Source: JALEFZ01 sp038527485
GTDB taxonomy: Bacteria; Bacteroidota; Bacteroidia; J057
Assembly (NCBI GenBank): GCA_038527485.1
Contig: JBCBFT010000016.1
Coordinates: forward strand, 26,374 to 90,373
Length of the DNA: 64,000 bases
Reading direction: 5' to 3'
Below the pieces are notes generated by a model. It saw nothing but the letters and a program-made list of their open reading frames with translations. It was not told where the DNA came from and made no database searches. Positions 9,901 through 19,395 of the stretch are shown piece after piece; position 1 is the stretch's first letter; each line of letters begins with the position of its first letter. The position numbers were made by a program, and so were the translations under genes.

Positions 9901-10323
9901 CCATATGGAGATTGGCAGGAAATTGCAACCAGTTTGACAGGAAACCTATATACGGATACAAGCCCCTTGGGAACAGATACCTATTATTATGCATTAAAAT
10001 CAGAAAATAGTGCTGGTAAAAGTAACTTCTTTTCACATTCAGGTGTGCTCGAAAAACAAATTGATACGCATATAGACGAAGCATTGGATTCCTATACGGG
10101 CTATCACCCATTGCATCCCAAGTTCGATCAGCAATTTATGAGCTACGAAATCAGGCTATTTGATCTCGTCGGTAGAGAACTGTATCAGACCACCTCAACT
10201 TCTGAGCTCAACGCGATATCGAACGGAGGTCATCTGAAGCCTGCCATTTACATATGGAAAGTCAATGGTCAGACACAAGAGGGTAAGTTTGTTCAATATT
10301 CAGGAAAACTGAGGGTCCCGTAA
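6931..10323 (+). CDS. Large secreted clan GH-A-like glycoside hydrolase with CBM-like, FIVAR and FnIII modules
   Basis: The ATG at 6931 gives a 1130-residue protein with a signal peptide ending near HYGQ; the frame is open 30 codons further upstream without signal character. Domain order: a beta-sandwich, carbohydrate-binding-like module (about 20-215); a FIVAR-like three-helix module (about 220-295); a TIM-barrel catalytic region (about 300-760) with candidate acid/base E444 in MCNEPYFF and nucleophile E564 in NITEWN; three fibronectin III repeats (about 770-1050); and a C-terminal segment that looks like a degenerate T9SS type A sorting domain (IRLFDLVGREL, IYIWKV). It is probably a surface or extracellular endo-enzyme starting polysaccharide breakdown. 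Its core is paralogous to the minus-strand gene at 23672-26314. The family cannot be assigned by eye; GH86, GH39 and GH79-type barrels are possible relatives. Confidence 0.8.
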   Translation: MKTFWFLLLIIIPLTHYGQGSFFFDEFSGPLDTAWKEIGSSGRIFTSNGRMVMDYRQDLNPKPKVRRSFGPASDKLFLSFTLNSERNWVTVFVNLLNSQEDTLVQLIIDDGNGDGFLVADSLLPDGNFATYTKVSDGFTKNVDYDVLMEVDIPTQRYSISINGAQTQAGIDLPFLANGSDLATVEIFQRYMFNSNGDTTLQNFYFDNFAVSDIDKSQLGILLAEANSLANGAIIGNAPGQYPQSAFQTFSLAIQAAQSVLDDPNATQAEIDQATIDLQAAINAFTGSQNIVSLTFDIDTSQGIQLEEGMSGFNVRIIDNTYTYTHPEFQKAIDTLNAGWLRYFSGTTGDAYNARTGYFELEWADQMVKEGETNDPNAGFFRHYKLSDAKGAYRLHDLYQLLGDNEAKLIITFNGFTDLPENIAALAKFCRDNHILVEDWQMCNEPYFFVPGRKHYFFRNGRDYATKMKAFADSIRAYDPDALISLNYGWDDMGGFSSGTNGIKSYENPYWDILGKHSYAAFGQSDAFSRALTRMNGGLAFLTEESMARIQDTEWPNEAPVNITEWNTFNNALSNTYMNGMYAAEYLLRMMDFDRIGYLGHHRLSSSAGPRVSRAGMIEAAYDGNFEINPDTILEGLSMRTPGVVFRLFNEAINQSTFKFDGTLIGTQIMLSANNQNGNATEVEAMYAQALKGNYGYDYALFTNKSNILHSVVVQLQGLTLGDTLFVTYLTPEEIQSPNLPNSVQDTVVNGTLNIPPYAITLAKWKKGKQAPLATRIYGTEVTASGVMLKWWKRNNADGYTIRYGLSPTNLDQSMMIQSGEMNTTEITGLNQGLTYYFTIEAFNGEGTAPMSNLVQEKINVPSRPALENLRVRNGRLDAEWWSVSGATAYKLLWGTTSGSYTDTLDVGNIIGGRIKGIASGETYYCAVMAYNGLGESSLSNELSVESNGPLPYPPLLVRANENLSSGDVLVQWVVSDSSYGGTHTLYRSTHPYGDWQEIATSLTGNLYTDTSPLGTDTYYYALKSENSAGKSNFFSHSGVLEKQIDTHIDEALDSYTGYHPLHPKFDQQFMSYEIRLFDLVGRELYQTTSTSELNAISNGGHLKPAIYIWKVNGQTQEGKFVQYSGKLRVP

Positions 10324-10360
10324 TCCAAGATTTCTTAGGATGGCATCCATTTTCTTAGGT

Positions 10361-10390
10361 GACCTGGGCTTGTGAGTCCAGGTCTTTTTT
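10361..10390 (+). terminator. Rho-independent terminator after the GH-A-like gene
   Basis: A 7-bp GC-rich stem (GACCTGG at 10361-10367, CCAGGTC at 10378-10384) is followed by a run of six T. It separates the glycoside hydrolase gene from the ELWxxDGT protein gene. Confidence 0.8.
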
Positions 10391-10569
10391 GTCTCAACCC
10401 CTCAGACTTAGGGAGAAAACAGATGCAAGAACCTATATCTGATTGGTCTCATTCGTCTCAACTTAGGGTAAACGGCGATTCAATAGATTGTAGCACGTTC
10501 CTTTTCCTTCTAATTTAATTCTCAAGCAGGGCGAACCCAGATTTACCCTTAACCTCAACATTTAAACTT

Positions 10570-12513
10570 ATGAAAAGGATTTCTACTATGCTATGGGTAC
10601 TGTGCATCTCATTGTCCGCAATGTTTGCACAAGTACAAGTGCCCCTTGAACAGGGTGTAGATGGTACACTCACGAATATCACGCCTATTGGAGTAGCAGT
10701 CACCACTGCAGAAGAACAAAGAGGGCTTCGTGGCAAAAATATTGCTGTCACAAGTCAGTTCGTTTTCTTCCTTGCCAATGATTCAGTGAACTCAGGAGAA
10801 GAGCTTTGGGTTACAGATGGAACCTTTGCCAATACGCGCATGGTTAGGGATATTAATCCTGGGACAGATGGATCTGATCCCAAGCACCTATGTGCAGTAG
10901 GAGACACGGTTTATTTTTCTGCTGATAATGGGACAGATGGGGCAGAGCTTTGGATGTCTGATGGAACAGAAGCAGGAACCAAAATGGTAGAAGATATCTT
11001 TATTGGTCCTGGCAATAGTAGCGCACCTGACATGATGATTCCTTTCAAAGGAGGCGTATTATTTCGCGCAAAAGACAACATCAGTGCAGCAGATAATGAT
11101 AAGAGCTACTTGTGGTGGTCAGCCGATGGTACAGAAGCAAATACAAGTTTACTCCACCCTATTCAGCCTGTTATCGTACCGGATGGTCAGGAAATTACTC
11201 AGATTCAGGTAACTGGAAATGGAGAAAAGGCCTTCTTTGTTGGACTAGATGATACAACTGGCCAAGAACTTTGGGTAACGTGGGGTGATAGCACCAAACT
11301 TGTACTGGATATTGGTTTCCAGGCTGATACCGCCAGTCAGGTACCAGGAAAAACAGTAGACACCGATATCAGATGGTTATATGCCGTAAATGATGACCAG
11401 ATATGGTTCCGCCCATTTACTCCCTCATTTTGGACAGGAGATTCGATGATCATTGATCAATTTGACTTTCTGGATAATGAATTGTGGGTTTCTAATGGAC
11501 AGCCTTGGGGCACCTATCCATTAGGAGATTTGAATGACAATCCATCTCAAAATGATCCACGCATTTCAGGTAATACAGGATCTGCTTTCCCCCGTAATTT
11601 TAATGGGAGAACCTACTTTAGAGCGAACGATGGTGTTACGGGTACGGAAATGCACAGCACAGATCTGACACCTGGAGATTTTCCTTTGGTACAAAACATC
11701 AATGGAACCAATAATAATGGGGTAGATCAGAACAACTTCTTGGAGCAATTTGAAATCTTTGATGGTTTCATGTACTTCAAGGGAATAGTCTCTGTAGATG
11801 ATTCTGCCAACACAGGTTTTGCGAGAGTGGGTCAAGAATTATTCCGCGTAGCACTTGATCCAGAGCCTCGTATTGAATTTGTCTTTGATATCTTTACCGG
11901 GCCTACCAATAATTCATTCCCAAGGGAAATGAAGACCGTCAATAACAGAATGTACTTCCGCGCGAATGATGCCCCTAATCAGAGTAACTATGAGCTATGG
12001 TGCCTCAAGCCCTTATCTGAGGATTCCACTTCAACTCCTTTTAAAGTCGCGGAAATGCCAGAAAATACTTTCCCTGGAAACTTGGTCAACTTTAATGAGA
12101 AGCTTGTTTACGTCGGAAGAAATGTAGATCAAATTTTCGTTTACGAAGACGGCAGACCCATTGCTCCTTACGTCCCTACAGATGGTTTACTAGACGGGCC
12201 TCCAGTGACAGACTTTGAGAATCCACAGATACCCAAACCGATCGTTAATAGCACTGACAAGCCACTTTACCTCAAAGAAGTCGTCAAAGTATATCCAAAC
12301 CCTGTCAATCAGGTTCTGCATATAGAGTTGGTAGATCGTCCTAGCTCAGTAACAGGTCTATACAATGCCGAAGGCAAACTAGTTTGGAGAGGCAACATCA
12401 ATGGAGGACATAATTACATTGAAGTATCTCATCTTCCCAATGGTGTATATGCCCTCTTTACCAATATCGATGGATACTTTTTTCCACAAAAAATCTTGAT
12501 TCGCAATGAATAA
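10570..12513 (+). CDS. ELWxxDGT-repeat protein with T9SS type A sorting domain
   Basis: A 647-residue secreted protein: signal peptide ending at AMFAQ, then repeated units of the ELWxxDGT type (ELWVTDGTFANTRMVRDINPG, then ELWMSDGTEAGT, with weaker copies such as YLWWSADGTEANT and ELWVSNGQ), typical of beta-propeller-like surface proteins. The last 75 residues form a T9SS type A sorting domain: VYPNPVNQ, GLYNAEGKLVWRG and LPNGVYAL. The protein should therefore be exported across the outer membrane and anchored or released. No catalytic motif is visible. It lies between the large glycoside hydrolase and susC on the same strand, suggesting a surface glycan-binding or structural role. A second, larger relative is at 28013-31984. 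Repeat identity is firm; function is unknown. Confidence 0.88.
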   Translation: MKRISTMLWVLCISLSAMFAQVQVPLEQGVDGTLTNITPIGVAVTTAEEQRGLRGKNIAVTSQFVFFLANDSVNSGEELWVTDGTFANTRMVRDINPGTDGSDPKHLCAVGDTVYFSADNGTDGAELWMSDGTEAGTKMVEDIFIGPGNSSAPDMMIPFKGGVLFRAKDNISAADNDKSYLWWSADGTEANTSLLHPIQPVIVPDGQEITQIQVTGNGEKAFFVGLDDTTGQELWVTWGDSTKLVLDIGFQADTASQVPGKTVDTDIRWLYAVNDDQIWFRPFTPSFWTGDSMIIDQFDFLDNELWVSNGQPWGTYPLGDLNDNPSQNDPRISGNTGSAFPRNFNGRTYFRANDGVTGTEMHSTDLTPGDFPLVQNINGTNNNGVDQNNFLEQFEIFDGFMYFKGIVSVDDSANTGFARVGQELFRVALDPEPRIEFVFDIFTGPTNNSFPREMKTVNNRMYFRANDAPNQSNYELWCLKPLSEDSTSTPFKVAEMPENTFPGNLVNFNEKLVYVGRNVDQIFVYEDGRPIAPYVPTDGLLDGPPVTDFENPQIPKPIVNSTDKPLYLKEVVKVYPNPVNQVLHIELVDRPSSVTGLYNAEGKLVWRGNINGGHNYIEVSHLPNGVYALFTNIDGYFFPQKILIRNE

Positions 12514-12528
12514 GCGACCTAAAAAGCT

Positions 12529-12601
12529 TTGCGGAACGAGTAAGACTCAGTAATAGTAGTATTTACGAGAATCTTAAGCCATTCCGCAAGACGGAATGGC
12601 T
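12529..12601 (+). promoter_or_regulatory. Mutually exclusive hairpins upstream of susC (possible attenuator)
   Basis: Three segments can pair in two ways. TTGCGGAA (12529-12536) is the exact complement of TTCCGCAA (12582-12589). The second segment also lies inside a perfect 10-bp hairpin, AGCCATTCCG (12577-12586) with CGGAATGGCT (12592-12601), loop CAAGA. Only one of the two structures can form at a time. The short hairpin is followed by a weak T-rich stretch, so it could terminate the ELWxxDGT transcript or attenuate read-through into susC. No riboswitch family is recognised. Confidence 0.35.
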
Positions 12602-12716
12602 AGATTCTTTCCCTCAATGAATCTGCCTGGAGGAATGACAGATTTATTAGAAGTAAATGGTAAGGCCACATCCTTACGGCTAAATTCCTTCAAAGGACTA
12701 TTCACAATCTCACATT

Positions 12717-15700
12717 ATGATCAAAATGAAAAAACACGGCATGATTGCCTTCCTTTGGTGCTTACTATTGGGAGGGTTCATCCCCCACGTGTTTGCACAG
12801 GATGGTATGCTTACTGTAAGTGGGAAAGTCATTCAAGCAGATTCAAAAGATCCGATCGTAGGAGCCCAGTTAAGGGTGGTGGGTAAAAGAATCGGGGGAA
12901 TCACGAATGATCAAGGGCAGTTCAACATCCAAGAAGTTGATCCTCAAGACACCCTAGAAATCAAGTACTATGGATATCTTCCTCAGATGATCCCCATCAA
13001 TGGTCGTACATCCTTGACTATTGAGATGGAAGAAAAGGTCATGAACATGGATGAGGTAATCGTAGTAGGCTATGGAACACAAAAGAAAAGTGATTTAACA
13101 GGTGCTGTGTCATCTGTCAGAATGGATGATATCGATGAACTGCCCGTTTCCGATATTGGTCAGGCCCTCCAGGGACGAGTCGCAGGGGTCAGTATCACCC
13201 AAAGTACAGGAGCACCAGGAGCAGGACTAGACATTACCATCCGAGGAGCAGGAACCATTAACAATTCAGCTCCCCTTTTTGTCGTAGATGGTGTCGTCGT
13301 CAATGACATCGACTACCTTGCTGTCACAGATATTGCCTCAACAGAGGTCTTGAAAGATGCAGCAGCAGTTGCCGTTTATGGAGCTCGAGCCGCCAACGGG
13401 GTAATCGTGATCACCACCAAACAAGGACAAGCCGGAAAGACGTCTATCAGCTTGAGTTCTCAATTTTCTACCAGTGATTATTGGAGAAGTCTTCAAGTCA
13501 TGTCAACTGAGGAATACTTTCTCCTACAAAATTTAGCCAATCTCAATACGAGGAATGCCCTGGTTCAATGGAAGAGATTCCAAACGGGTGTTTCAACGGC
13601 TGCTGACAATAACTGGTTGGATATCATCTCACGCCAAGGGCAAATTCAGAATCATAGCTTCTCCATATCAGGAGGTTCACAAGACTCCAGATATAGATTG
13701 AGCGGTACCCTCTTTGACAATCTGGGGGTCGTTCGTGGGACAGACTATAATCGAAATACCATCTTGGCAGATATTAGTACGACGCCACTGGAAAAGATCC
13801 GCTTGAGAGGGAACTTTATTTATTCTTCAGATGAAAGAAACCGATTAACTGAAGGAGATAATTCTATTATCCTGCGCACATTAAGAGATGCTCCCACCAC
13901 CAGTATTTCTAACCTAGAAGGGAATTTGAATGGAACTCCTTTCCGACAAGTAAGCACGGGAACCAATCGTCGCACATCTGATATCTACCAGATCAAAGGT
14001 TTTCTGGATTATTTGATCAATGATAATCTCACTTTTACCTCCCAGGCAAGCCTTGAAAAAGCCTTCTTCGAAGATGAAATCTTTGCCGTAAGTAGTACCA
14101 CAGATCCGACCCTGTTCACCTTTGGCAATGCTTCTCAATATCGATCTGGCCAATCCAGAATTCGTTCAGAAAACTCCGCAAGAACCAAATGGGTATGGCA
14201 AAACAGGCTCAACTACAGCTATGAATGGGACAAACATTCTCTGTCTGGTGTAGGTGTACTCGAATTAGAGCAGCTCACCCTTGAGGAAGCCATCACAGAG
14301 GGTTACTCTATCTTGGGGAATGATTCTCTTCGTCAGGATTTGTCCGCCGTTTCTACACGTTATGTTACAGCAGGCTCTTTTACTGAGTGGTCAAATGTAG
14401 GGGTAGTTGGAAGAATCGCTTATAATTATGCGGGACGATATCTGGCCCAGGTTAATTTCCGTGCAGATGGATCTTCGCGATTTATTGGCGAGAAATGGGG
14501 GTACTTTCCTTCTGTTTCGGGAGGCTGGGTCGTTTCACGAGAAAATTGGTTGAAAAAAAGTCAGACGTTCTCCTTCCTCAAACTGAGGGCTAGTTGGGGA
14601 CAATCAGGCAACAACCGCATTGGGAACTTCACTTTCGCTACTCAGGTCAACAATGGTTTCCGAGCAGTGTTTGGCGATGACAATGTTGTTGACGGGGCAG
14701 TCCCCAATACAGTAGCAAATAGCTTGATCAGCTGGGAGAAAACCACGTCTACCAACATAGGGATTGACATGGTCCTCTGGAACAAATTTGAGTTTAACAT
14801 AGACGCATTTGAAAAATACACCTCAGATATGTTGATCCGGGTTCCCGTTGTCCCTTCTGCTGGGTTGGACAATGCGCCCCTTCGCAATGCAGGTGATGTC
14901 CGTAATAGAGGAATTGAATTTGTGGGGAATTATCGCTTAAGGACAAAATTGGCAGGAAAAGAGTTCAAATTAGACTTCGGTGGCAACTTCACCTACATCC
15001 AAAATGAAGTTGTCTCCCTAGGAGATCAAAATTTGCCTGTATTTGGAAATGATATCCGATTGAGGGGAACAGGTGTAAGTGAAGATGATTTTGGCATCGT
15101 GACACGTGCAGAGGTAGGTCGCCCAATTGGAGGATTTTATGGTTGGGTAACAGATGGCATCTTCGAGACAGAAGAAGCCATCGCTAATAGTGCCCAGCGT
15201 GACATTGCGTTCCCTGGAGATTTTCGTTTCAAAGATCTCAACGGAGACGGGGTGATCGATGAAGCAGATCGTACCTATTTAGGATCTCCCATGCCTGATT
15301 TTACTTATGGGATTATTTCACGAGTCTCTTACAGAAATTTCGATTTATCAATGGCATGGCAGGGAGTATCTGGTCAGCAGGTATTCAATATGTCCAGATT
15401 TTATCTTTTTAGCTTTAATGGTTCCAATGCGCTATCTGGAACCTTGGGTGATTTTTGGCATACAGGATATTTTGACGATATCGAGCCGTTTACCATTGGT
15501 GATATTGAGATCACAGAATCTGATCTGGCACAATTGGAGGCTCAATATCCTGCCAATATGGATGCTGAACTTCCTCGATTAACCACCCGTACTGGCGATT
15601 TGAATCAGAATTATAGGCCTTCCGATTTTTTTCTGGAAAATGCTTCCTATCTACGCCTAAAAAATATTCAACTTTCTTACAACCTGAAAGGTGGAATCCT

Positions 15701-15899
15701 GGACAGAGCGCAAATCTCAAATGTAAAGATTTACCTCATGAGTCAGAATCTCTTGACTATCACTCGATATTCAGGTCTAGATCCAGAGATTGGAAAACGG
15801 ACAGACACAAGTGCCGACACCAATCTCAACTTTGGCCTTGACTTGGCCAACTATCCTCAAACGCGAAACATTACGCTGGGCATCAACCTGACAATCTAA
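12717..15899 (+). CDS. SusC/RagA-type TonB-dependent outer-membrane transporter
   Basis: A 1060-residue TonB-dependent transporter that imports glycan oligosaccharides through the outer membrane. A signal peptide ends at VFAQ. It is followed by a carboxypeptidase-regulatory-like domain (about 30-110; SGKVIQ, GAQLRVVG, YYGYLPQ), the SusC signature MDEVIVVGYGTQKKSDLTGA (107-126), a plug domain (GQALQGRVAGVSI, TIRGAGTINN, PLFVVDGV, VYGARAANGVI) and a beta-barrel ending at LGINLTI. The length is usual for the family. The stop codon overlaps the ATG of the susD gene by one base, so the two are coupled, as expected for a SusCD complex. An alternative start is the ATG at 12726. The identity of the imported glycan cannot be read from SusC itself. 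Confidence 0.97.
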   Translation: MIKMKKHGMIAFLWCLLLGGFIPHVFAQDGMLTVSGKVIQADSKDPIVGAQLRVVGKRIGGITNDQGQFNIQEVDPQDTLEIKYYGYLPQMIPINGRTSLTIEMEEKVMNMDEVIVVGYGTQKKSDLTGAVSSVRMDDIDELPVSDIGQALQGRVAGVSITQSTGAPGAGLDITIRGAGTINNSAPLFVVDGVVVNDIDYLAVTDIASTEVLKDAAAVAVYGARAANGVIVITTKQGQAGKTSISLSSQFSTSDYWRSLQVMSTEEYFLLQNLANLNTRNALVQWKRFQTGVSTAADNNWLDIISRQGQIQNHSFSISGGSQDSRYRLSGTLFDNLGVVRGTDYNRNTILADISTTPLEKIRLRGNFIYSSDERNRLTEGDNSIILRTLRDAPTTSISNLEGNLNGTPFRQVSTGTNRRTSDIYQIKGFLDYLINDNLTFTSQASLEKAFFEDEIFAVSSTTDPTLFTFGNASQYRSGQSRIRSENSARTKWVWQNRLNYSYEWDKHSLSGVGVLELEQLTLEEAITEGYSILGNDSLRQDLSAVSTRYVTAGSFTEWSNVGVVGRIAYNYAGRYLAQVNFRADGSSRFIGEKWGYFPSVSGGWVVSRENWLKKSQTFSFLKLRASWGQSGNNRIGNFTFATQVNNGFRAVFGDDNVVDGAVPNTVANSLISWEKTTSTNIGIDMVLWNKFEFNIDAFEKYTSDMLIRVPVVPSAGLDNAPLRNAGDVRNRGIEFVGNYRLRTKLAGKEFKLDFGGNFTYIQNEVVSLGDQNLPVFGNDIRLRGTGVSEDDFGIVTRAEVGRPIGGFYGWVTDGIFETEEAIANSAQRDIAFPGDFRFKDLNGDGVIDEADRTYLGSPMPDFTYGIISRVSYRNFDLSMAWQGVSGQQVFNMSRFYLFSFNGSNALSGTLGDFWHTGYFDDIEPFTIGDIEITESDLAQLEAQYPANMDAELPRLTTRTGDLNQNYRPSDFFLENASYLRLKNIQLSYNLKGGILDRAQISNVKIYLMSQNLLTITRYSGLDPEIGKRTDTSADTNLNFGLDLANYPQTRNITLGINLTI

Positions 15900-17641
15900 T
15901 GAAACGAATCAATCTATATATCCTATCGCTGTTCATCATCGGACTTCTCCAATCGGGCTGTCAGGACTTTTTAAGCGTCGAGCCAGTAGGAAATGTGAAC
16001 ACAGAAGAGTTTTACAAAACACTGAACGATCTCCAACTTGGCCTAAATGCTACCTACAACGTTCTGGGGACAGACAGATACCAAAAAAGCGAGTGGCTAT
16101 TTGGGGAGGGCTGTGGCGATGACGCTATTCGAACCGTGTCTATGTCTCCTTCTGGGGATGAAGGACGCCTCGTTCAATTTACCTTCACACCCAGAAATCA
16201 GTGGATCTTCAACCGCTGGCAAATAAATTACGAGGGGATCTTTAGAGCAAATTGGGTCATCAGCAAAGCGGCAGATCTGCCGCTCGATCAGATCAATATT
16301 TTCGACGAACAAGACTTTCTGCCCATCATTGTGGGGCAGGCGAAGTTTCTACGTGCCCTTTTTTACTTTAACCTTGTAAAGACTTATGGCGGAGTCCCCA
16401 TTAAGCCAGAGCGAATCTTTATCAATGGCTCTCAAGACAATACCATCCAGCCAAGGTCCAGTATAGAAGAAGTCTATGATTACATAGAGAGAGATCTGAG
16501 AGAGGCTCTCCTCATGGTGGATGACCGTTACAATACCGATTTCTTCCAGCGGGGAAAAGCAGATAAGGGAGCTGTTGCAGCTTTGCTACTCAAGGTACTT
16601 GCTTATCAAGCTGAGCCTGGCGTACTACACCCTAAATGGCAGCAAGCCATGGAGTTTGGAGATTATTTGGTCAATCAAAGGCGTCTTTCAAATCGGGAAG
16701 TGCTGAATTTCAATGTAAAGTATGACAATGAGTTCAATCCTGAAACATGGCCAGAGCTTAAACAAAGATTATTTCTCAACCTGAATGAAGACTTAACAGA
16801 GGAAGAACAATTAAATCTGAACGTAGAAAATACCCAATTATATACCATCAATTTTCCTTATGAGTTTTTATGGATAGACGAAGGAGAGTTTCAGCCGGGG
16901 TCTATCTTCGAATTGGTGCATACTGAAATCTCTGAGACCTCCTATAACGTAGGAACCCGTTGGGATCAAGAACTGGGACGCGCCAACACCACAGGAAAAC
17001 TTCAACCCAATAACTTTTGGAGAGATCAAGCCGCTACTGATCCCAGAGCTGCTTTCATCTTTGCACAGGGAAGCGATGAATCCATAGAGTATGCATGTGG
17101 AAGAGAAGGAACGATCAGCGGAGGACTCCTGGATCCCGTAAAATCCTTTTGCATGAAATGGTTCCACCCCTCCTGCCAGAGATCTACAAGTGGAGATGCC
17201 AATTCGGGAAGAAATTTCCGAATCATTCGATTTGCAGAGGTCAAACTTTTTTATGCAGAAGCCTTGAATGAATTAGGCTTAAGGGCAGACGCCGTCCAGC
17301 AAATTAAGGATCTTCTTGAAAGAGCAAATACGATCGACGATCGATTTAGAGATGGTCGAACGCGAAACGTCGCGGCTATTACAGTTGATAGTTATGAAAA
17401 TACGCGCGATCTGATTTGGGCAGAAAGAAGATTGGAATTGGGTTTCGAATTTGATCGATTCTGGGACATCGTCAGACAGAGACGAGCGACCACTTTTATG
17501 CAAATCTTTAACAGTAATGCTGCTGCTTTCGGACCACTTTGGAGAAAGGACTTCAAAACAGGTATCAACGAAATTTTTCCCATTCCTCAGGATGAAATAG
17601 ACCTTAGTAATGGTGTGATATCACAAAATCCTGGCTACTAA
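15899..17641 (+). CDS. SusD/RagB-type outer-membrane glycan-binding lipoprotein
   Basis: A 580-residue partner of the preceding SusC that binds glycan at the cell surface and forms a lid on the transporter. The lipobox is LLQSGC with the lipid-bearing Cys at about residue 20. The mature N-terminus (DFLSVEPVGNVNTEEFY) and the segments GQAKFLRALFYFNLVKTYGGVP, ALLLKVLAYQAEP and RRLELGFEFDRFWDIVR are typical SusD landmarks. The C-terminus IFPIPQDEIDLSNGVISQNPGY is also characteristic. It overlaps the susC stop by one base and is followed after 30 bp by a sulfatase in the same orientation, so the three genes probably form one operon. Confident family call. Confidence 0.97.
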   Translation: MKRINLYILSLFIIGLLQSGCQDFLSVEPVGNVNTEEFYKTLNDLQLGLNATYNVLGTDRYQKSEWLFGEGCGDDAIRTVSMSPSGDEGRLVQFTFTPRNQWIFNRWQINYEGIFRANWVISKAADLPLDQINIFDEQDFLPIIVGQAKFLRALFYFNLVKTYGGVPIKPERIFINGSQDNTIQPRSSIEEVYDYIERDLREALLMVDDRYNTDFFQRGKADKGAVAALLLKVLAYQAEPGVLHPKWQQAMEFGDYLVNQRRLSNREVLNFNVKYDNEFNPETWPELKQRLFLNLNEDLTEEEQLNLNVENTQLYTINFPYEFLWIDEGEFQPGSIFELVHTEISETSYNVGTRWDQELGRANTTGKLQPNNFWRDQAATDPRAAFIFAQGSDESIEYACGREGTISGGLLDPVKSFCMKWFHPSCQRSTSGDANSGRNFRIIRFAEVKLFYAEALNELGLRADAVQQIKDLLERANTIDDRFRDGRTRNVAAITVDSYENTRDLIWAERRLELGFEFDRFWDIVRQRRATTFMQIFNSNAAAFGPLWRKDFKTGINEIFPIPQDEIDLSNGVISQNPGY

Positions 17642-17671
17642 TCACTTATACACTCTCTTGATTAAGATAAT

Positions 17672-19156
17672 ATGAATTATATCAAAAGACTTTGGTTATT
17701 CATTTGTCCCATCCTTGTATTGATGGGTTGCAAAACCGCCGGACAGGACGGAAGTTCAAATTTGGCGACATCCCCATCCCCACCAAATATCATCTATATT
17801 TTGGTAGATGACATGGGGTATGGCGATTTGGGAAGTTACGGACAAAAGGTTATCCCAACCCCAAATCTAGACAAAATGGCAGCAGAAGGCATGATGTTTA
17901 CCCAGCATTATGCAGGAAGTACTGTATGTGCTCCTTCGCGTGGCTCTTTGATGACGGGCATGCACTCTGGACATGGGAAAGTACGTGGGAACTATGAAAC
18001 AGGACCTTTTGGATTCGGAGGAGAACTCGCATTAGAATCCCATGACCAAACCATCGCTGAGATTCTGTCTGAGGCAGGCTATCGTACGGGTTTGGTAGGA
18101 AAATGGGGATTGGGAATGAATGGAACCTCAGGCGAACCCACTCAGAAAGGGTTTGATTATTATTTCGGATTTCTCAATCAGGCACATGCGCATTGGCAAT
18201 ACCCTGAGTATTTGTTTAGAAATGGAGAGAAGGTATTTATTCCAGAAAATAGAGAGGGTAAACGTGAAAATTACACCAATGACATGTTTACGGAAGAGGC
18301 GATTGAGTTTATTCAGAAGAAGGACGATAACCCCTTTTTCTTGTACCTCGCTTATACGACGCCTCATGCAGAGTTATTGGTACCTGAGGATAGCATCTTT
18401 AACCTCTACAAGGGTAAATTTGATGAAAAACCATTTGTGAAAAATAAACAAGGAGGCAACAAAGATGGCTTTGGAACCTATGCTTCTCAGGATTATCCTA
18501 AAGCAGCCTACGCAACGATGGTGCACCGTATTGACATGGATGTAAAGAAGATTTTGGATCAGTTAAAAGCTATGGGAATTGATGAGAATACAGTTGTGAT
18601 GTTCAGTAGCGATAATGGACCTCATAAAGAAGGGGGAGCACACCCTAGTTATTTCGATAGCAATGGTCCCTTGAGGGGTATGAAAAGGGATTTATATGAA
18701 GGAGGTATCAGGGTTCCCTTGATCGTGAGGTGGCCTCAAACAATTGCAAAAGGTACAAAAACAGATCATATTTCAGGATTTTGGGATGTTCTTCCAACAC
18801 TTGCTGAGGTAGCAAATATTGATGTGAAAAATATAGAGGTAGATGGAATTTCCTTTTATCCAACCCTCGTGGGACAACCGCAAGATCAGATGGATCATGC
18901 CTATATGTATTGGGAATTTCATGAGGATAAATATTCTCATCAAGCTATCAGAAAAGAAAAATGGAAAGCTGTTAGGCTAGACCCAAATGGCGCAGTGGAG
19001 TTATACAACCTGGAGACGGATCTGGCGGAAGCTCATAATGTCGCGGATCAGTATCCAAACATTGCTGATGAAATGGGGGATCTTATGGATGATGCCAGGA
19101 CTCCTCACCCCGTTTGGCCGTTGAAAGCATCCGCTTCACAAAAGCTCCATAATTGA
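17672..19156 (+). CDS. Sulfatase, lipoprotein, in the susCD operon
   Basis: A 494-residue S1-type sulfatase with a lipobox (LVLMGC, Cys20), so it is probably membrane-anchored. The metal-binding motif is LVDDMGYGDLGSYG. The formylglycine precursor is C86 in CAPSRGSLMTG. Downstream landmarks are VGKWGLG and MFSSDNGPH (metal and sulfate pocket), and LRGMKRDLYEGGIRVP. It lies 30 bp after susD, with no terminator between them, so it is likely co-transcribed with the transporter and desulfates imported or surface-bound oligosaccharides. The layout resembles exo-acting sulfatases of the AslA type. Substrate position (2-, 4- or 6-O-sulfate) cannot be read. Confidence 0.95.
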   Translation: MNYIKRLWLFICPILVLMGCKTAGQDGSSNLATSPSPPNIIYILVDDMGYGDLGSYGQKVIPTPNLDKMAAEGMMFTQHYAGSTVCAPSRGSLMTGMHSGHGKVRGNYETGPFGFGGELALESHDQTIAEILSEAGYRTGLVGKWGLGMNGTSGEPTQKGFDYYFGFLNQAHAHWQYPEYLFRNGEKVFIPENREGKRENYTNDMFTEEAIEFIQKKDDNPFFLYLAYTTPHAELLVPEDSIFNLYKGKFDEKPFVKNKQGGNKDGFGTYASQDYPKAAYATMVHRIDMDVKKILDQLKAMGIDENTVVMFSSDNGPHKEGGAHPSYFDSNGPLRGMKRDLYEGGIRVPLIVRWPQTIAKGTKTDHISGFWDVLPTLAEVANIDVKNIEVDGISFYPTLVGQPQDQMDHAYMYWEFHEDKYSHQAIRKEKWKAVRLDPNGAVELYNLETDLAEAHNVADQYPNIADEMGDLMDDARTPHPVWPLKASASQKLHN

Positions 19157-19395
19157 ATTAAAAATAAAGGTATAAGGTTGGTGAGTAGAGAACCCATTCT
19201 CGGATAGAGTGGGCTCCAATTCTTTCATTCATAAGCTTTAATAAATCAGCTATAACTTATTGATATACAACCGCTAGTGAAATATTTCAGCTCGCGAAAA
19301 TGACTGAGAAAAGACGAGAACATATTATGAAAACTTATATATAAATCTTACATTAATATACTATCTCATTATGTAAACAAAAGGCTACTACCTAC

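Noticed and set aside
12596..12886. 96-codon open frame overlapping the susC start
   Set aside because: It overlaps the susC signal peptide in another frame and shows no family features.
19197..19226. Possible terminator hairpin after the susCD-operon sulfatase
   Set aside because: The stem has a mismatch and no T-run follows, so it is too weak to call.
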